A DNA stretch of 64,000 nucleotides from Mesorhizobium sp. M1C.F.Ca.ET.210.01.1.1 (GCF_004791585.1 NZ_SRUU01000029.1:1-64000); one strand, 5' to 3'; positions 29,952 to 38,525 are shown, counted from the first letter of the stretch. Numbers and translations are program-made. The notes: a model not told the origin generated them from the sequence alone.

Positions 29952-30986
29952 ATGACTGGACCCATGAAAGCCACCGTAGCCGACATCGCCAGGAGCTGCG
30001 GCCTGTCGACCGCGACCGTCGACAGGGTGCTGAACAACCGGCCGGGGGCGAGCGCCGCCAACCGGCAGCGGGTGATGGAGGCGGCCAAGCAGCTCGGCTA
30101 CCTGCCGACCCTCGACCAGGTCGTGCTGCCGTCGAAGCCGGCGCATCTGGAGTTCTTCCTGCCGATCGGCAGCAACGCCTTCATGGCGGATCTCGCCCAT
30201 CATATCGAGGACTATGCCGCGCGGCTGCCGCTGGTCGCCTCCTGCCGCATCCACAACCTCGCCGGCATCTCGCCCCGCGCGCTGCAGGGCGCGGTCGAGA
30301 ACCTGTCGCTCAAAGCCAACGGCGTCGGCGTCATCGCCGTCGACCACCCGCGCACGCGCAACATCCTGCGCGAGCTGGTCGAGGCAGGCATCCGGCTGGT
30401 CACGCTGGTCTCCGACGTGCCGGCGGCGCCCCGCTCGGCCTATGTCGGCATCGACAACCGGGTTGCCGGACGCACGGCAGCGCTCTTGATGGGCCGTTTC
30501 CTCGGCGGCCTGACCGGGCATCTGGCGATGATGGTCGGCTCGCGCTCCTATCGCGGCCACGAGGAGCGCGAGATGGGCTTCCGCTCGGTGCTCGCCGAAG
30601 AGTTCCCCAATCTCACCGTGTCCAGCGCTGTCGAGATCAACGACGAGCCCGATGCCAGCTACAGCGCGACCATGAAGGCGCTACACAACGAGCCGGAGCT
30701 GCTCGGCATCTATTGCGTCGGCGCGGGACGCTCGGGCGTGGCGAGGGCGTTGCTGGAATCCAGGCCGCGCCGCAAGCCGGTCTTCATCTGCCATGACCTG
30801 ACCAAGGAGACGCGCCGCTATCTCGTCGACGATCTCGCCGACGTCGTCATCGACCAGAATGCGCGGCTGATCGCCGAGCAAGCCGTTATCCGCCTGCTCG
30901 GCTCGATCGCCTCATCGGCGCCATACCTGACGAAGAAATTCATCGAGCCGCGGCTGATCTTCAAGGAAAACGTGCCGGTGCAGTAG
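29952..30986 (+). CDS. LacI-family transcriptional regulator
   Basis: The 344-residue regulator has an N-terminal LacI HTH (ATVADIARSCGLSTATVDRVLNNRPGASAAN, here given as 20 or fewer residues each: ATVADIARSCGLSTATVDRV, then NNRPGASAANRQRVMEAAKQ) and a sugar-binding domain (AYVGIDNRVAGRTAALLMGR, MMVGSRSYRGHEEREMGFR, VFICHDLTKETRRYLVDD). It closes the ABC operon and likely controls it in response to the imported sugar. ATG 29952 or 29964 could be the start. Confidence 0.9.
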   Translation: MTGPMKATVADIARSCGLSTATVDRVLNNRPGASAANRQRVMEAAKQLGYLPTLDQVVLPSKPAHLEFFLPIGSNAFMADLAHHIEDYAARLPLVASCRIHNLAGISPRALQGAVENLSLKANGVGVIAVDHPRTRNILRELVEAGIRLVTLVSDVPAAPRSAYVGIDNRVAGRTAALLMGRFLGGLTGHLAMMVGSRSYRGHEEREMGFRSVLAEEFPNLTVSSAVEINDEPDASYSATMKALHNEPELLGIYCVGAGRSGVARALLESRPRRKPVFICHDLTKETRRYLVDDLADVVIDQNARLIAEQAVIRLLGSIASSAPYLTKKFIEPRLIFKENVPVQ

Positions 30987-31073
30987 CGCGCGAATGGCGC
31001 CCGGCGACTCGGTCGCTGATTTGTCTGACGATTGATCCCGCAAATCTGCACACCTGCTATGCACGTTTCGCAG

Positions 31074-31102
31074 TTGCCGAATCGTTGGGCAAATCGTAAC
31101 TA
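31074..31102 (+). promoter_or_regulatory. Candidate promoter of the small RNA
   Basis: TTGCCG at 31074-31079 and TAACTA at 31097-31102 are separated by 17 bp and would place transcription start near 31109, just before the first hairpin of the RNA. This is read by eye and unproven. Confidence 0.4.
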
Positions 31103-31108
31103 TTTGCC

Positions 31109-31224
31109 GTGTCGGATGTCTTCCTCCTCCCAGACACCGACGGTGAATACGGTACACCTCCTCCCGTGCCGTATTCGAAATCGAAGCCCGCTGCCTCCTC
31201 CTCCCGGCAGCGGGCTTTTTCTTT
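31109..31224 (+). ncRNA. αr14/cuckoo-like small RNA with three CCUCCUCCC loops
   Basis: Three hairpins follow one another. SL1 pairs 31111-31121 with 31132-31141 (one bulged A) around loop TCCTCCTCCC. SL2 pairs 31145-31155 with 31166-31176 (one G-U) around loop ACCTCCTCCC. SL3 pairs 31186-31195 with 31206-31215 (perfect 10 bp) around loop TCCTCCTCCC and is followed by TTTTTCTTT, forming a rho-independent terminator. CCUCCUCCC in hairpin loops is the hallmark of alphaproteobacterial 'cuckoo' and αr14-type sRNAs, which can pair with ribosome binding sites. The RNA is about 116 nt, in the gap between the lacI-type and tetR-type genes. Targets and exact 5' end are unknown. Confidence 0.85.
31186..31224 (+). 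terminator. Rho-independent terminator of the small RNA
   Basis: A perfect 10-bp GC-rich stem (GCCCGCTGCC with GGCAGCGGGC), a 10-nt loop and TTTTTCTTT form a canonical terminator. It is also the third hairpin of the RNA and fixes its strand. Confidence 0.92.
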
Positions 31225-31260
31225 GCCCATACCGAATTCGAAAGCCCGAAGAAGTCGCTG

Positions 31261-31845
31261 TCAGCGCGCCCTGAAGGACGCAATCAGGCTCTCGGCCATA
31301 CGCACGAACTGCGCGCTCGGGCCTTCGGCGCCGACGCTCTGCATCGAGACGCGCGCGCCTTCGAGCAGCAGCGACAGTGTGTCGGCGAGCAACTCGGCCT
31401 GGCCAATGCCGGCATCGCGGCAGAGTGCCACGAGCTTCTCCCGCTGGGCTTCTTTCAATTCCTTGATGACACGCCTTGCCGGATGATCGCTCTCGCTGAG
31501 CTCGACGGCGGCATTGGCCATGTCGCAGCCGCGGCTGTCGGCGCTAAGCAGTTCCGAGGCCTTGCGAACCCAGGCATGCAACTGCGCAAGCTTGTCGCCG
31601 GGGTGCTCGGCCTCGAACTCGTCCCATATCCTCGAAGCCTTCGCCGCCGTGGCGCGCAGGCATTCGATGATCAGATCGTCCTTGGATTCGAAGTGACGAT
31701 AGAGCGTCATCTTGTTGGTGCCGGCAGCCTCCGTGATGGCGTCGACGCCAACGCCCTTGATGCCGTGCTTGTGGAACATGTCCTGCGCCGTCTCCAGGAT
31801 CCGATCCCGGGGGCGAGAACGCTCCACGACGCCGTCTGTCATCAT
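31261..31845 (-). CDS. TetR-family repressor of the RND efflux operon
   Basis: The 194-residue product has a TetR HTH (DRILETAQDMFHKHGIKGVG, ITEAAGTNKMTLYRHFESKD) and a helical ligand-binding domain with one notable Cys (SRGCDMANAAVEL). It is divergent from the RND efflux operon, with a 45-bp dyad between them. Repression of its own gene and the pump, relieved by a pump substrate, is the usual arrangement. AAAGGAG precedes two adjacent ATGs, so the start may be 31845 or 31842. Confidence 0.92.
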   Translation of the reverse strand: MMTDGVVERSRPRDRILETAQDMFHKHGIKGVGVDAITEAAGTNKMTLYRHFESKDDLIIECLRATAAKASRIWDEFEAEHPGDKLAQLHAWVRKASELLSADSRGCDMANAAVELSESDHPARRVIKELKEAQREKLVALCRDAGIGQAELLADTLSLLLEGARVSMQSVGAEGPSAQFVRMAESLIASFRAR

Positions 31846-31891
31846 GATCTCCTTTCGTTTCCAAAAAACCCTCGGCCACCTCTTGACTAGG

Positions 31892-31936
31892 GTGTTACCG
31901 GTCTGTAACTTCTAGAATGTTACTTACTGGTAACAC
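31892..31936. promoter_or_regulatory. TetR operator: 45-bp dyad between tetR-type and RND genes
   Basis: Two 18-bp half-sites face each other: GTGTTACCGGTCTGTAAC (31892-31909) and GTTACTTACTGGTAACAC (31919-31936). The second reads GTGTTACCAGTAAGTAAC in reverse, matching 15 of 18 positions. The 9-bp centre TTCTAGAAT is itself nearly symmetric. TTGACT at 31883-31888 could be the -35 box for rightward transcription. Confidence 0.8.
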
Positions 31937-32089
31937 CTATGTCGCTCGCCGTCAACGACAAGGCCCTCCGACGAGCCTGCCAGAGCGAGATAGGACGGAA
32001 AACCTGCCTGTCATGCGGCTTCGGCCGGTGAAAAAGAGAAAAAGCGGCGCGTGATCATCCGATGCGGGCCGCAGCAAGGAGCCACTCCT

Positions 32090-32329
32090 ATGCAAAAGCG
32101 CAAAGACCTGACGATCGACGAAGCCATCCGGGATCCAATGATACGGCTGGTGATGAAGGCGGACGGGATCGACCCCAAGGCCTTCGAATGGATGCTGCGC
32201 TCGCGTGCGGCGAAACAGGCGCCGGGCGACGAGATCCTGCCGTCCTTCCTGGAGGACTCCGGCTCCGGCCGGGCCCAGCGCATGCGCCATTTCGCAAAAC
32301 CGTTCGGCGAGGCATCCGCGTCATGGTAA
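32090..32329 (+). CDS. Small hypothetical protein (79 aa) overlapping the RND gene
   Basis: The ATG at 32090 has AAGGAG 8 nt upstream, a near-ideal site, and the frame ends in a TAA inside the start region of the RND gene (overlap 32323-32329). The acidic and basic product starts MQKRKDLTIDEAIRDPMIRL and contains KADGIDPKAFEWMLRS. No transmembrane segment or signal peptide is seen. The overlap suggests that its translation is coupled to that of the pump. The function is unknown. Confidence 0.75.
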   Translation: MQKRKDLTIDEAIRDPMIRLVMKADGIDPKAFEWMLRSRAAKQAPGDEILPSFLEDSGSGRAQRMRHFAKPFGEASASW

Positions 32330-35300
32330 ACTTCTTCATCCATCGCCCGATCTTCGCGTCGGCGATCGCCATCATCATGGTGCTCGCCGGCGCTATCGCC
32401 TATTTCCTGCTGCCGGTGTCGCAATTCCCCGACATCACGCCGCCGCAGGTGGTGGTCAGCGCCCATTACCCGGGCGCGAGCGCGCAGGTAGTGGCCGATA
32501 CGGTCACCACGCCGCTCGAGCAGCAGATCAACGGCGTGCAGGGCATGACCTACATGTCGTCGACGAGCTCGAATGACGGCTCCTCGACCATCACCATCAC
32601 CTTCGATGTCGGCTATCCGCTGAGCACGGCGGCCGTCGACGTGCAGAACCGCGTCTCCCAGGCCGCATCCTCCCTGCCGGCGATCGTCAACCAGGGCGGC
32701 GTGACGATCAAGAAGCAGAACCCCAATTTCGTCCTGATCGTTGACCTCACCTCGCCGGACGGCTCGGTCGACCCGGTGGCGCTGAGCAACCTCGCCTATC
32801 TGCAGGTGGTCGATCCGCTGAAGCGGCTGCCCGGCGTCGGCGACGTGCAGATCTTCGGCGAGCGCCGCTATTCGATGCGCGTCTGGCTCGACCCGGACAA
32901 ACTGGCCAATCTTGGCATCACCGCCGTCGACGTGCAGAACGCCATCGCCGAGCAGAACGTGCAGGTGGCGGCCGGCAAAATCGGCCAGTCGCCGGCGCCG
33001 GCCGGCACCGCCTTCGAGATGCAGGTCAACGCGGTCGGCCGCCTCAGCGACCCCAAGGAATTCGGCGACATCGTCGTGCGCGCCAATTCGCAGAACGGCT
33101 CGCTGGTGCGGCTGCGCGACGTCGCGCGCATCGAGCTCGGCGCGCTGCAATATTCGTCGTCAGCCTTCTTCGGCAAGGACCCGACCGTGGTGCTCGCCGT
33201 CTACCAGATGCCCGGCTCCAACGCGCTCGACCTGCAGCAGCGGGTCAAGGACAAGATGCAGGAACTGTCGGCGCGCTTCCCGAAGGGCGTCCACTACGCC
33301 ATGCATTACGATACGACGCGCTTCGTCTCGGCCTCGATGCATGACGTACTGATCACGCTCGGCGAAGCGCTGGTGCTGGTCGTGGCGGTGGTGTTTATCT
33401 TCCTGCAAAGCTGGCGCACCACCATCATCCCCACCATCGCCATTCCCGTGTCGCTGATCGCGACGCTGGCGGTGATGTACATGCTGGGCTTCTCGCTCAA
33501 CATGCTGTCGCTGCTCGGCATGGTGCTGGCGATCGGCCTTGTCGTCGACGACGCGATCGTGGTCGTCGAGAATGTCGAACGACAACTGGAAGCGGGCCTC
33601 AAGCCGCTTGCCGCGACACGCGCGGCGATGGCCGAGGTGACGGGACCGATCATCGCCACCACCGCGGTGCTCGCGGCAGTGTTCATCCCTGTCGCCTTCA
33701 TCCCCGGCGTTTCCGGTCGGCTCTATAATCAGTTCGCGCTGACGGTGGCGATCTCGGTCGGCATCTCGGCTTTCAACTCGCTGACGCTGAGCCCGGCGCT
33801 GAGCGCCGCATTCCTGCGCCATCGCGGCGAGACGCAGTTCGTGCTGTTCCGCTGGTTCAACGCCGGCTTCGACTGGCTGTCGCATGCCTATGCCCATGGC
33901 GTGCGCATCCTGATCAAGCTGCGCTGGGCCATGCTCGGCCTGTTCGCGGCCGGCCTGGTCGCGACCTATTTCGTCTGGCAGAAGCTGCCCTCGACCTTCC
34001 TCCCCGTGGAGGACCAGGGCTATTTCTTCGTCGTCATCCAACTGCCCGACGGCGCCTCGCTGGAGCGGACCGATGCGGTAGCGCAGAAGGCGCGCGACAT
34101 CCTGCAGAACACGCCCGGCGTTGACATCGTCGGCTCGATCAGCGGCCTGAACTTCCTGACCAGCGCCGCGCAGTCGAATTCGGCTGTCGAGTTCGCCATC
34201 CTGAAGCCGTGGGACGAACGCGGGCCCGACCAGAACGCTTCGAAGCTGGTCGAGCAGGTGCGCGGCAAGCTCCTGCAGATGCCGGAAGCCTTCGCGCTGT
34301 CCTTCGATCCGCCGTCGATCCCGGGCCTCGGCACCACCGGTGGCTTCGAATTCCAGGTGGAGGATCTTTCGGGACGCGGCAGCGCCGCGCTCAACGAGGT
34401 CACGCAGGCGCTGATCGCCGAGGCGCGCAAGCAGCCGGAACTCAACCCGCAGCAGCTGTTCTCGTCCTTCTCGACCTCGACGCCGCAGTTCAACTACGAC
34501 CTCGACCGCAGCAAGGCGAAGCTTCTCGGCCTCTCCCTGCCGGACGTGTTCAACACGCTGCAGATCTATCTCGGCTCGCTCTACGTCAACGACTTCAACC
34601 TGTTCGGCCGCACGTTCCGGGTGACGATCCAAGCCGACAAGGATGCGCGAGCGGATGCGACCGACATCTCGCGGCTCTATGTGCGCAACGCGTCGGGCGG
34701 CATGGTGCCGCTGAGCACGCTGGGCAAGCTGGTGCCGATCGTCGGACCGGAGACCGTGCCGCATTACAACAACAATGCGTCCGCCCTCATCAATGGCGGC
34801 GCCGCGCCGGGCTTCTCGTCCGGACAGGCGGTGGCGGCGATGGAGCGGGCGGCCGCAAACGTGCTGCCGCGCGACTTCGGCTACGAGTGGACCGGCATCA
34901 CCTTTCAGGAGCTCAAGGCAGGATCGATCGCCTCGGTCGTGTTCGGCCTGGCAATCGTCTTCGTCTTCCTGATCCTGGCGGCGCAGTATGAAAGCTTCGC
35001 GATGCCCTTCATGGTGCTGCTCGCCGTGCCGCTGGCCCTGTTCGGCGCCTTCGTCGTGCTGTTGCTGCGCGGCATGCAGATCGACGTCTACTCGCAGATC
35101 GGCTTCGTCATGCTGATCGGCCTGGCGGCGAAGAACGCCATCCTGATCGTCGAGTTCGCAAGGCGACGGCGCGAGGAAGGGCTCACCATCGTCGAGGCGG
35201 CGATGGAAGCGGCGCGGCTGAGGCTGCGGCCGATCCTGATGACGGCCTTCGCCTTCATCCTCGGCGTGCTGCCGCTGATGTTCGCGACCGGCGCGGGTGC

Positions 35301-35523
35301 GGCCAGCCGGCAGTCGATCGGCACCACCGTCTTCGGCGGCATGGTGGCGGCGACTGTCCTGTCGCTGGTCTTCGTGCCGGTCTTCTACGCGGTGATCGAG
35401 AAGCTGCGCGAGCGCGGCGGCGAGAACGAACCTGCCGCGGGGCATCAGGATGCCCCGCACCAACAAGAGATTGAACCTACCGCCGAGCCGGCGCTTCAGC
35501 CGGTCGCCCAGGCGGCCGAATAG
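32323..35523 (+). CDS. RND efflux transporter, HAE1 family (AcrB-like)
   Basis: The 1066-residue inner-membrane proton-driven exporter begins VNFFIHRPIFASAIAIIMVL with the HAE1 signature FPDITPPQVVVSAHYPGASA. Two large periplasmic loops and twelve spans have the expected spacing. The proton-relay pair Asp409-Asp410 lies in GLVVDDAIVVVENVER. It should form a tripartite pump with the membrane fusion protein encoded next; no outer-membrane channel gene is in the window. The ATG at 32323 overlaps the 79-aa gene. The pump gene precedes the fusion-protein gene, the reverse of the common order. Confidence 0.95.
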   Translation: MVNFFIHRPIFASAIAIIMVLAGAIAYFLLPVSQFPDITPPQVVVSAHYPGASAQVVADTVTTPLEQQINGVQGMTYMSSTSSNDGSSTITITFDVGYPLSTAAVDVQNRVSQAASSLPAIVNQGGVTIKKQNPNFVLIVDLTSPDGSVDPVALSNLAYLQVVDPLKRLPGVGDVQIFGERRYSMRVWLDPDKLANLGITAVDVQNAIAEQNVQVAAGKIGQSPAPAGTAFEMQVNAVGRLSDPKEFGDIVVRANSQNGSLVRLRDVARIELGALQYSSSAFFGKDPTVVLAVYQMPGSNALDLQQRVKDKMQELSARFPKGVHYAMHYDTTRFVSASMHDVLITLGEALVLVVAVVFIFLQSWRTTIIPTIAIPVSLIATLAVMYMLGFSLNMLSLLGMVLAIGLVVDDAIVVVENVERQLEAGLKPLAATRAAMAEVTGPIIATTAVLAAVFIPVAFIPGVSGRLYNQFALTVAISVGISAFNSLTLSPALSAAFLRHRGETQFVLFRWFNAGFDWLSHAYAHGVRILIKLRWAMLGLFAAGLVATYFVWQKLPSTFLPVEDQGYFFVVIQLPDGASLERTDAVAQKARDILQNTPGVDIVGSISGLNFLTSAAQSNSAVEFAILKPWDERGPDQNASKLVEQVRGKLLQMPEAFALSFDPPSIPGLGTTGGFEFQVEDLSGRGSAALNEVTQALIAEARKQPELNPQQLFSSFSTSTPQFNYDLDRSKAKLLGLSLPDVFNTLQIYLGSLYVNDFNLFGRTFRVTIQADKDARADATDISRLYVRNASGGMVPLSTLGKLVPIVGPETVPHYNNNASALINGGAAPGFSSGQAVAAMERAAANVLPRDFGYEWTGITFQELKAGSIASVVFGLAIVFVFLILAAQYESFAMPFMVLLAVPLALFGAFVVLLLRGMQIDVYSQIGFVMLIGLAAKNAILIVEFARRRREEGLTIVEAAMEAARLRLRPILMTAFAFILGVLPLMFATGAGAASRQSIGTTVFGGMVAATVLSLVFVPVFYAVIEKLRERGGENEPAAGHQDAPHQQEIEPTAEPALQPVAQAAE

Positions 35524-35536
35524 GATGGAGATCAAC

Positions 35537-36685
35537 ATGCGTAGATGGAAAATCGCTTTGGGAACGGCGGTCGCGCTGGGCGCGATCTCGGTGGCAAGCG
35601 TCCACCTGCTGGACATGGGCAACCTTAGCGGCGGCACCGCGGGCGCCGCGCCCGCGCCTGCGGCCTTCGTCATGCCGGTGCCGGTGGTGAACGTGGTCAA
35701 GAAGACGCTGCCGATCTATCTCGACTACGCCGCGCGCGTCGAATCGATCCGCAGCGTCACGCTGCAGGCGCGCGTGCCGGGCTATCTGCAGGAGCAGACC
35801 GCGGCCGACGGCAGCGACGTCAAGCAGGGCGACCGGCTCTACAGGATCGCGCCTGAGGATTACCAGGCAGCCCTCGACCAGGCGAAGGCGCAGGTCGAGC
35901 GCGACACCGCGACGCTCGAATATGCAAAGTCCAATCTCGGCCGCGGCACCGACCTCGCCAAAGCCGGCTATCTCGACAAGGACAGCTTCGACCAACGCAC
36001 CAGCAATCTGCGCACGGCGCAAGCCGCGCTTGCCGTCGACCAGGCTGCGGTGCGGACGGCCGAGCTCAATCTCGGCTATGCCGAGATCAAGGCGCCCTTC
36101 CCGGGACGCATCGGCCGCAACCAGGCTTCGGTCGGCACGCTCGTCAGCGTCGCCGGCACCGTGCTCAACACACTGGTGCAGCTCGACCCAATCTACGTCA
36201 CCTTCAATCCGAGCGAGACCGACCTCGTCCAGATCGAGGAAGCAAAGGCCGCCGGTCCGATCGCCGTCGACGTGCTGCTGCCCGGCGAGACCGAGCCCAG
36301 CCAGAAAGGCCAGCTCACTTTCATCGACAACACGATCGATCATTCGACCGGCACGATCACGGCGCGGGCGACGATCGGCAATGCCAAGTTCAGACTGCTT
36401 CCCGGCCAGTATGTGCGCGTGCGGCTGCATGTGAAGGAACAGCCCAACACGCTGATGGTGCCGCAGGTGGCGCTCGGCTCCAGCCAGCTCGGCAAGTACC
36501 TCTACGTGCTGGGCAAGGGCAACACCGTTGACCAGAAGCTGGTATCGCTCGGGCCGACCGATGGCGATCTGATTTCCGTGACCTCCGGCATCTCCGAGAG
36601 CGATCAGGTGATCACGGGCAATTTGCAGAAGATCGGACCCGGAATGCCGGTTTCTCCCTTGCCGCAACCGAAACCGGCCAGCTGA
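35537..36685 (+). CDS. RND efflux periplasmic adaptor (membrane fusion protein)
   Basis: The 382-residue adaptor has an N-terminal anchor/signal (WKIALGTAVALGAISVASVH), a split biotinyl-lipoyl domain (TLQARVPGYLQEQTAADGSD ... AEIKAPFPGRIGRNQASVGT), a central alpha-hairpin (ALDQAKAQVERDTATLEYAK) and a C-terminal beta-barrel and membrane-proximal domain. It links the RND pump to an outer-membrane channel. The start at 35537 has GGAG 6 nt upstream. An ATG at 35525, two bases after the pump stop, is the alternative. Confidence 0.93.
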   Translation: MRRWKIALGTAVALGAISVASVHLLDMGNLSGGTAGAAPAPAAFVMPVPVVNVVKKTLPIYLDYAARVESIRSVTLQARVPGYLQEQTAADGSDVKQGDRLYRIAPEDYQAALDQAKAQVERDTATLEYAKSNLGRGTDLAKAGYLDKDSFDQRTSNLRTAQAALAVDQAAVRTAELNLGYAEIKAPFPGRIGRNQASVGTLVSVAGTVLNTLVQLDPIYVTFNPSETDLVQIEEAKAAGPIAVDVLLPGETEPSQKGQLTFIDNTIDHSTGTITARATIGNAKFRLLPGQYVRVRLHVKEQPNTLMVPQVALGSSQLGKYLYVLGKGNTVDQKLVSLGPTDGDLISVTSGISESDQVITGNLQKIGPGMPVSPLPQPKPAS

Positions 36686-36694
36686 TAACCCCCA

Positions 36695-37633
36695 TCAGTC
36701 CCGGTCCGACGGCGCCCCCGGCTCCCACGCCGGGGGCGCCGTTTTGCTAAGAAGTCCTACCAGCCCAGCGATGTCGGCACGCTCGGCCTTCGCCGGGAGC
36801 ATGAAGGCGCAATAGGGCTGGCCGAGGCGAACCGAGATGAACGACAGCGCGATCAGCCGGCCGGCTTCGAGATCGGCGGCGGCCATGATCCTCTGCCCGA
36901 GTGCCACGCCCAGCCCCAGTCTTGCGGTGCCGATCGCCAGGCTGGAGAGACCGACGCGGCGACCGTGCGAAGGATCCGGCGCGCGGTTGCCGCCCGCCGC
37001 CGCGAACCAGTCCGCCCAGGTCGGGTGCGAGGCATAGTTCGGCCCCCAGTTGGTGTGGATGAACTGGCTTTCATGCACGTTCGACAGATCGAAACCTTCG
37101 TTGCCGTGGCGCTGCCAGAACTCCGGCGACGCGACGGGCAGCACGTCGTCATGGACGAGACGGACCATTTTCAGCGCGGGATAGTGGTAGTCGCCGTAGG
37201 AGATGCGGAGATCGATGTTCTGGCGCACGACGTCGACGGGATCGTCCTCGACGCGGACATCGATCGCCATCTGCGGAAAACCGTCGAGCAGTATGGCGAG
37301 CCGCGGCGCCAGCCACAGTTCGGCCAGAGAGGACGGCACGCTGACGACAAGGCGGGTGCGCAAGCCGCCTTCCAGCATGCGCCGGCCGACCGCGGCGATC
37401 TCGCCCAGCGCCCGCGCCGTCTGCGGGTAGATGGCATGGCCGGCATCGGTGAGCGCGATGCGGTTGCCGTTGCGCACGAACAATTGCTTGCCGAACCAGT
37501 CTTCCAGATTGCGGATCTGCTGGCTGACCGCGGCCGACGACACGCCAAGCTCGGTGGCGGCAAGCGTGAAGCTGCCGGCGCGCGCAGCGACCTCGAAAGC
37601 CCTGACCGCGTTGAGTGGCGGAAGCTTTTCCAT
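36695..37633 (-). CDS. LysR-family regulator, GcvA-like
   Basis: The 312-residue protein has a GcvA-type HTH (LPPLNAVRAFEVAARAGSFT, LGVSSAAVSQQIRNLEDWFG) and an effector domain (LWLAPRLAILLDGFPQMAID, DLRISYGDYHYPALKMVRLV). It is divergent from the 2-oxoglutarate oxygenase gene across 100 bp, so that gene is its likeliest target. Start 37633 has GAAGG upstream and matches the family N-terminus. The upstream frame is rejected. Confidence 0.88.
   Translation of the reverse strand: MEKLPPLNAVRAFEVAARAGSFTLAATELGVSSAAVSQQIRNLEDWFGKQLFVRNGNRIALTDAGHAIYPQTARALGEIAAVGRRMLEGGLRTRLVVSVPSSLAELWLAPRLAILLDGFPQMAIDVRVEDDPVDVVRQNIDLRISYGDYHYPALKMVRLVHDDVLPVASPEFWQRHGNEGFDLSNVHESQFIHTNWGPNYASHPTWADWFAAAGGNRAPDPSHGRRVGLSSLAIGTARLGLGVALGQRIMAAADLEAGRLIALSFISVRLGQPYCAFMLPAKAERADIAGLVGLLSKTAPPAWEPGAPSDRD
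36710..36745 (+). terminator. Rho-independent terminator of the efflux operon
   Basis: A perfect 12-bp stem (CGGCGCCCCCGG with CCGGGGGCGCCG), loop of 8 nt and TTTT end the rightward operon. The hairpin lies inside the last codons of the convergent LysR gene and so also encodes that protein's C-terminus. Confidence 0.88.
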
Positions 37634-37733
37634 ACGGACCTTCACCAAGTTTTTCTTGCGGAAGCCTAACAATTTTACGCGTTGAGAGAAAGATTTCCTT
37701 GCTGTCTAGTGACCTCAGATTTTGGAGGACACA

Positions 37734-38525
37734 ATGATCGAAGACATTCTCGACCTCGACCGCTACCCGCTCGACCGCGAAGGCAGCCCCGAATCGCAGC
37801 GGCTGGTGGAGGAATCGACCGCTGCGCTCAACGCCAACGGCATGTTCAACCTGGAAGGCTTCCTGCGCCCGGGCATTGCCGAAAGAGCCGTCGCGGAAAT
37901 CCGGCCGGTGATGGACGCGCGCTCGCACGAGCACAGGCGTATGCACAACATCTACTTCAAACCGTCGATCCCGGAGCTTTCGCCCGACCACCCGGCGCTG
38001 CGCAAGGTCGAGACGATCAGCCACACGGTCTGCGCCGACCAGATTCCTGGCAGCATCGTTCTCTCGATCTACGAATATGAACCGCTGGTGCGGTTCCTGG
38101 CGGTGACGATGGACAAGCCGCAATTGCATGTCATGCAGGATCCGCTCGCCCGCGCCAATGTCATGGGCTATCGGGCCGGCGAGGCGTTGAACTGGCACTT
38201 CGACCGCTCGGAGTTCACCACGACGCTCCTGCTCCAGGGCCCGGAGCGCGGCGGCGACCTCGAATACCGCACCGACCTGCGTTCGGACGACGACCCGAAC
38301 TACGAAGGCGTCGCCAGGCTGCTCGAGGGGCGCGATCCGGAAGCGAAGATCCTGCGCATGAAGGCCGGCACGCTCAATGTCTTCCGCGGCAAGAACACCG
38401 CGCACCGCGTCACAACGGTCGAAGGCGAGCGGGAGCGTATGATAGCGGTCTTCTCCTATTATGAGCGCCCCGGCGTCATGTTCACCGACGAGGAGCGGAT
38501 CGGCTTTTATGGTCGGGCTGCATAG
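37734..38525 (+). CDS. 2-oxoglutarate/Fe(II) oxygenase, BesD/HalD-like, hydroxylase-type triad
   Basis: The 263-residue protein resembles the BesD/HalD family of free amino-acid oxygenases. The iron-binding motif is GEALNWHFDRSEFTTTLLLQ with His155 and Asp157. The distal histidine is His224 in GKNTAHRVTTV, and Arg234 is placed to bind 2-oxoglutarate. Chlorinating members replace the Asp by Gly; here Asp is kept, so hydroxylation is predicted. GGAGG 5 nt before ATG 37734 fixes the start. Neighbours are a divergent LysR gene and, downstream, a GntR gene and two enolase-superfamily dehydratases. The substrate may be an amino acid, but this is inferred. Confidence 0.8.
   Translation: MIEDILDLDRYPLDREGSPESQRLVEESTAALNANGMFNLEGFLRPGIAERAVAEIRPVMDARSHEHRRMHNIYFKPSIPELSPDHPALRKVETISHTVCADQIPGSIVLSIYEYEPLVRFLAVTMDKPQLHVMQDPLARANVMGYRAGEALNWHFDRSEFTTTLLLQGPERGGDLEYRTDLRSDDDPNYEGVARLLEGRDPEAKILRMKAGTLNVFRGKNTAHRVTTVEGERERMIAVFSYYERPGVMFTDEERIGFYGRAA

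Noticed and set aside
31939..32031. 30-codon frame with CxxC (TCLSCGFG) right after the TetR operator
   Set aside because: It has no ribosome binding site and begins within 3 bp of the operator; too short and unsupported to call a gene without conservation data.
33160..35700. 846-codon open frame on the minus strand opposite the RND and adaptor genes
   Set aside because: It mirrors two clearly recognised genes, has low-complexity charged composition typical of a GC-rich shadow frame, and shows no domain.
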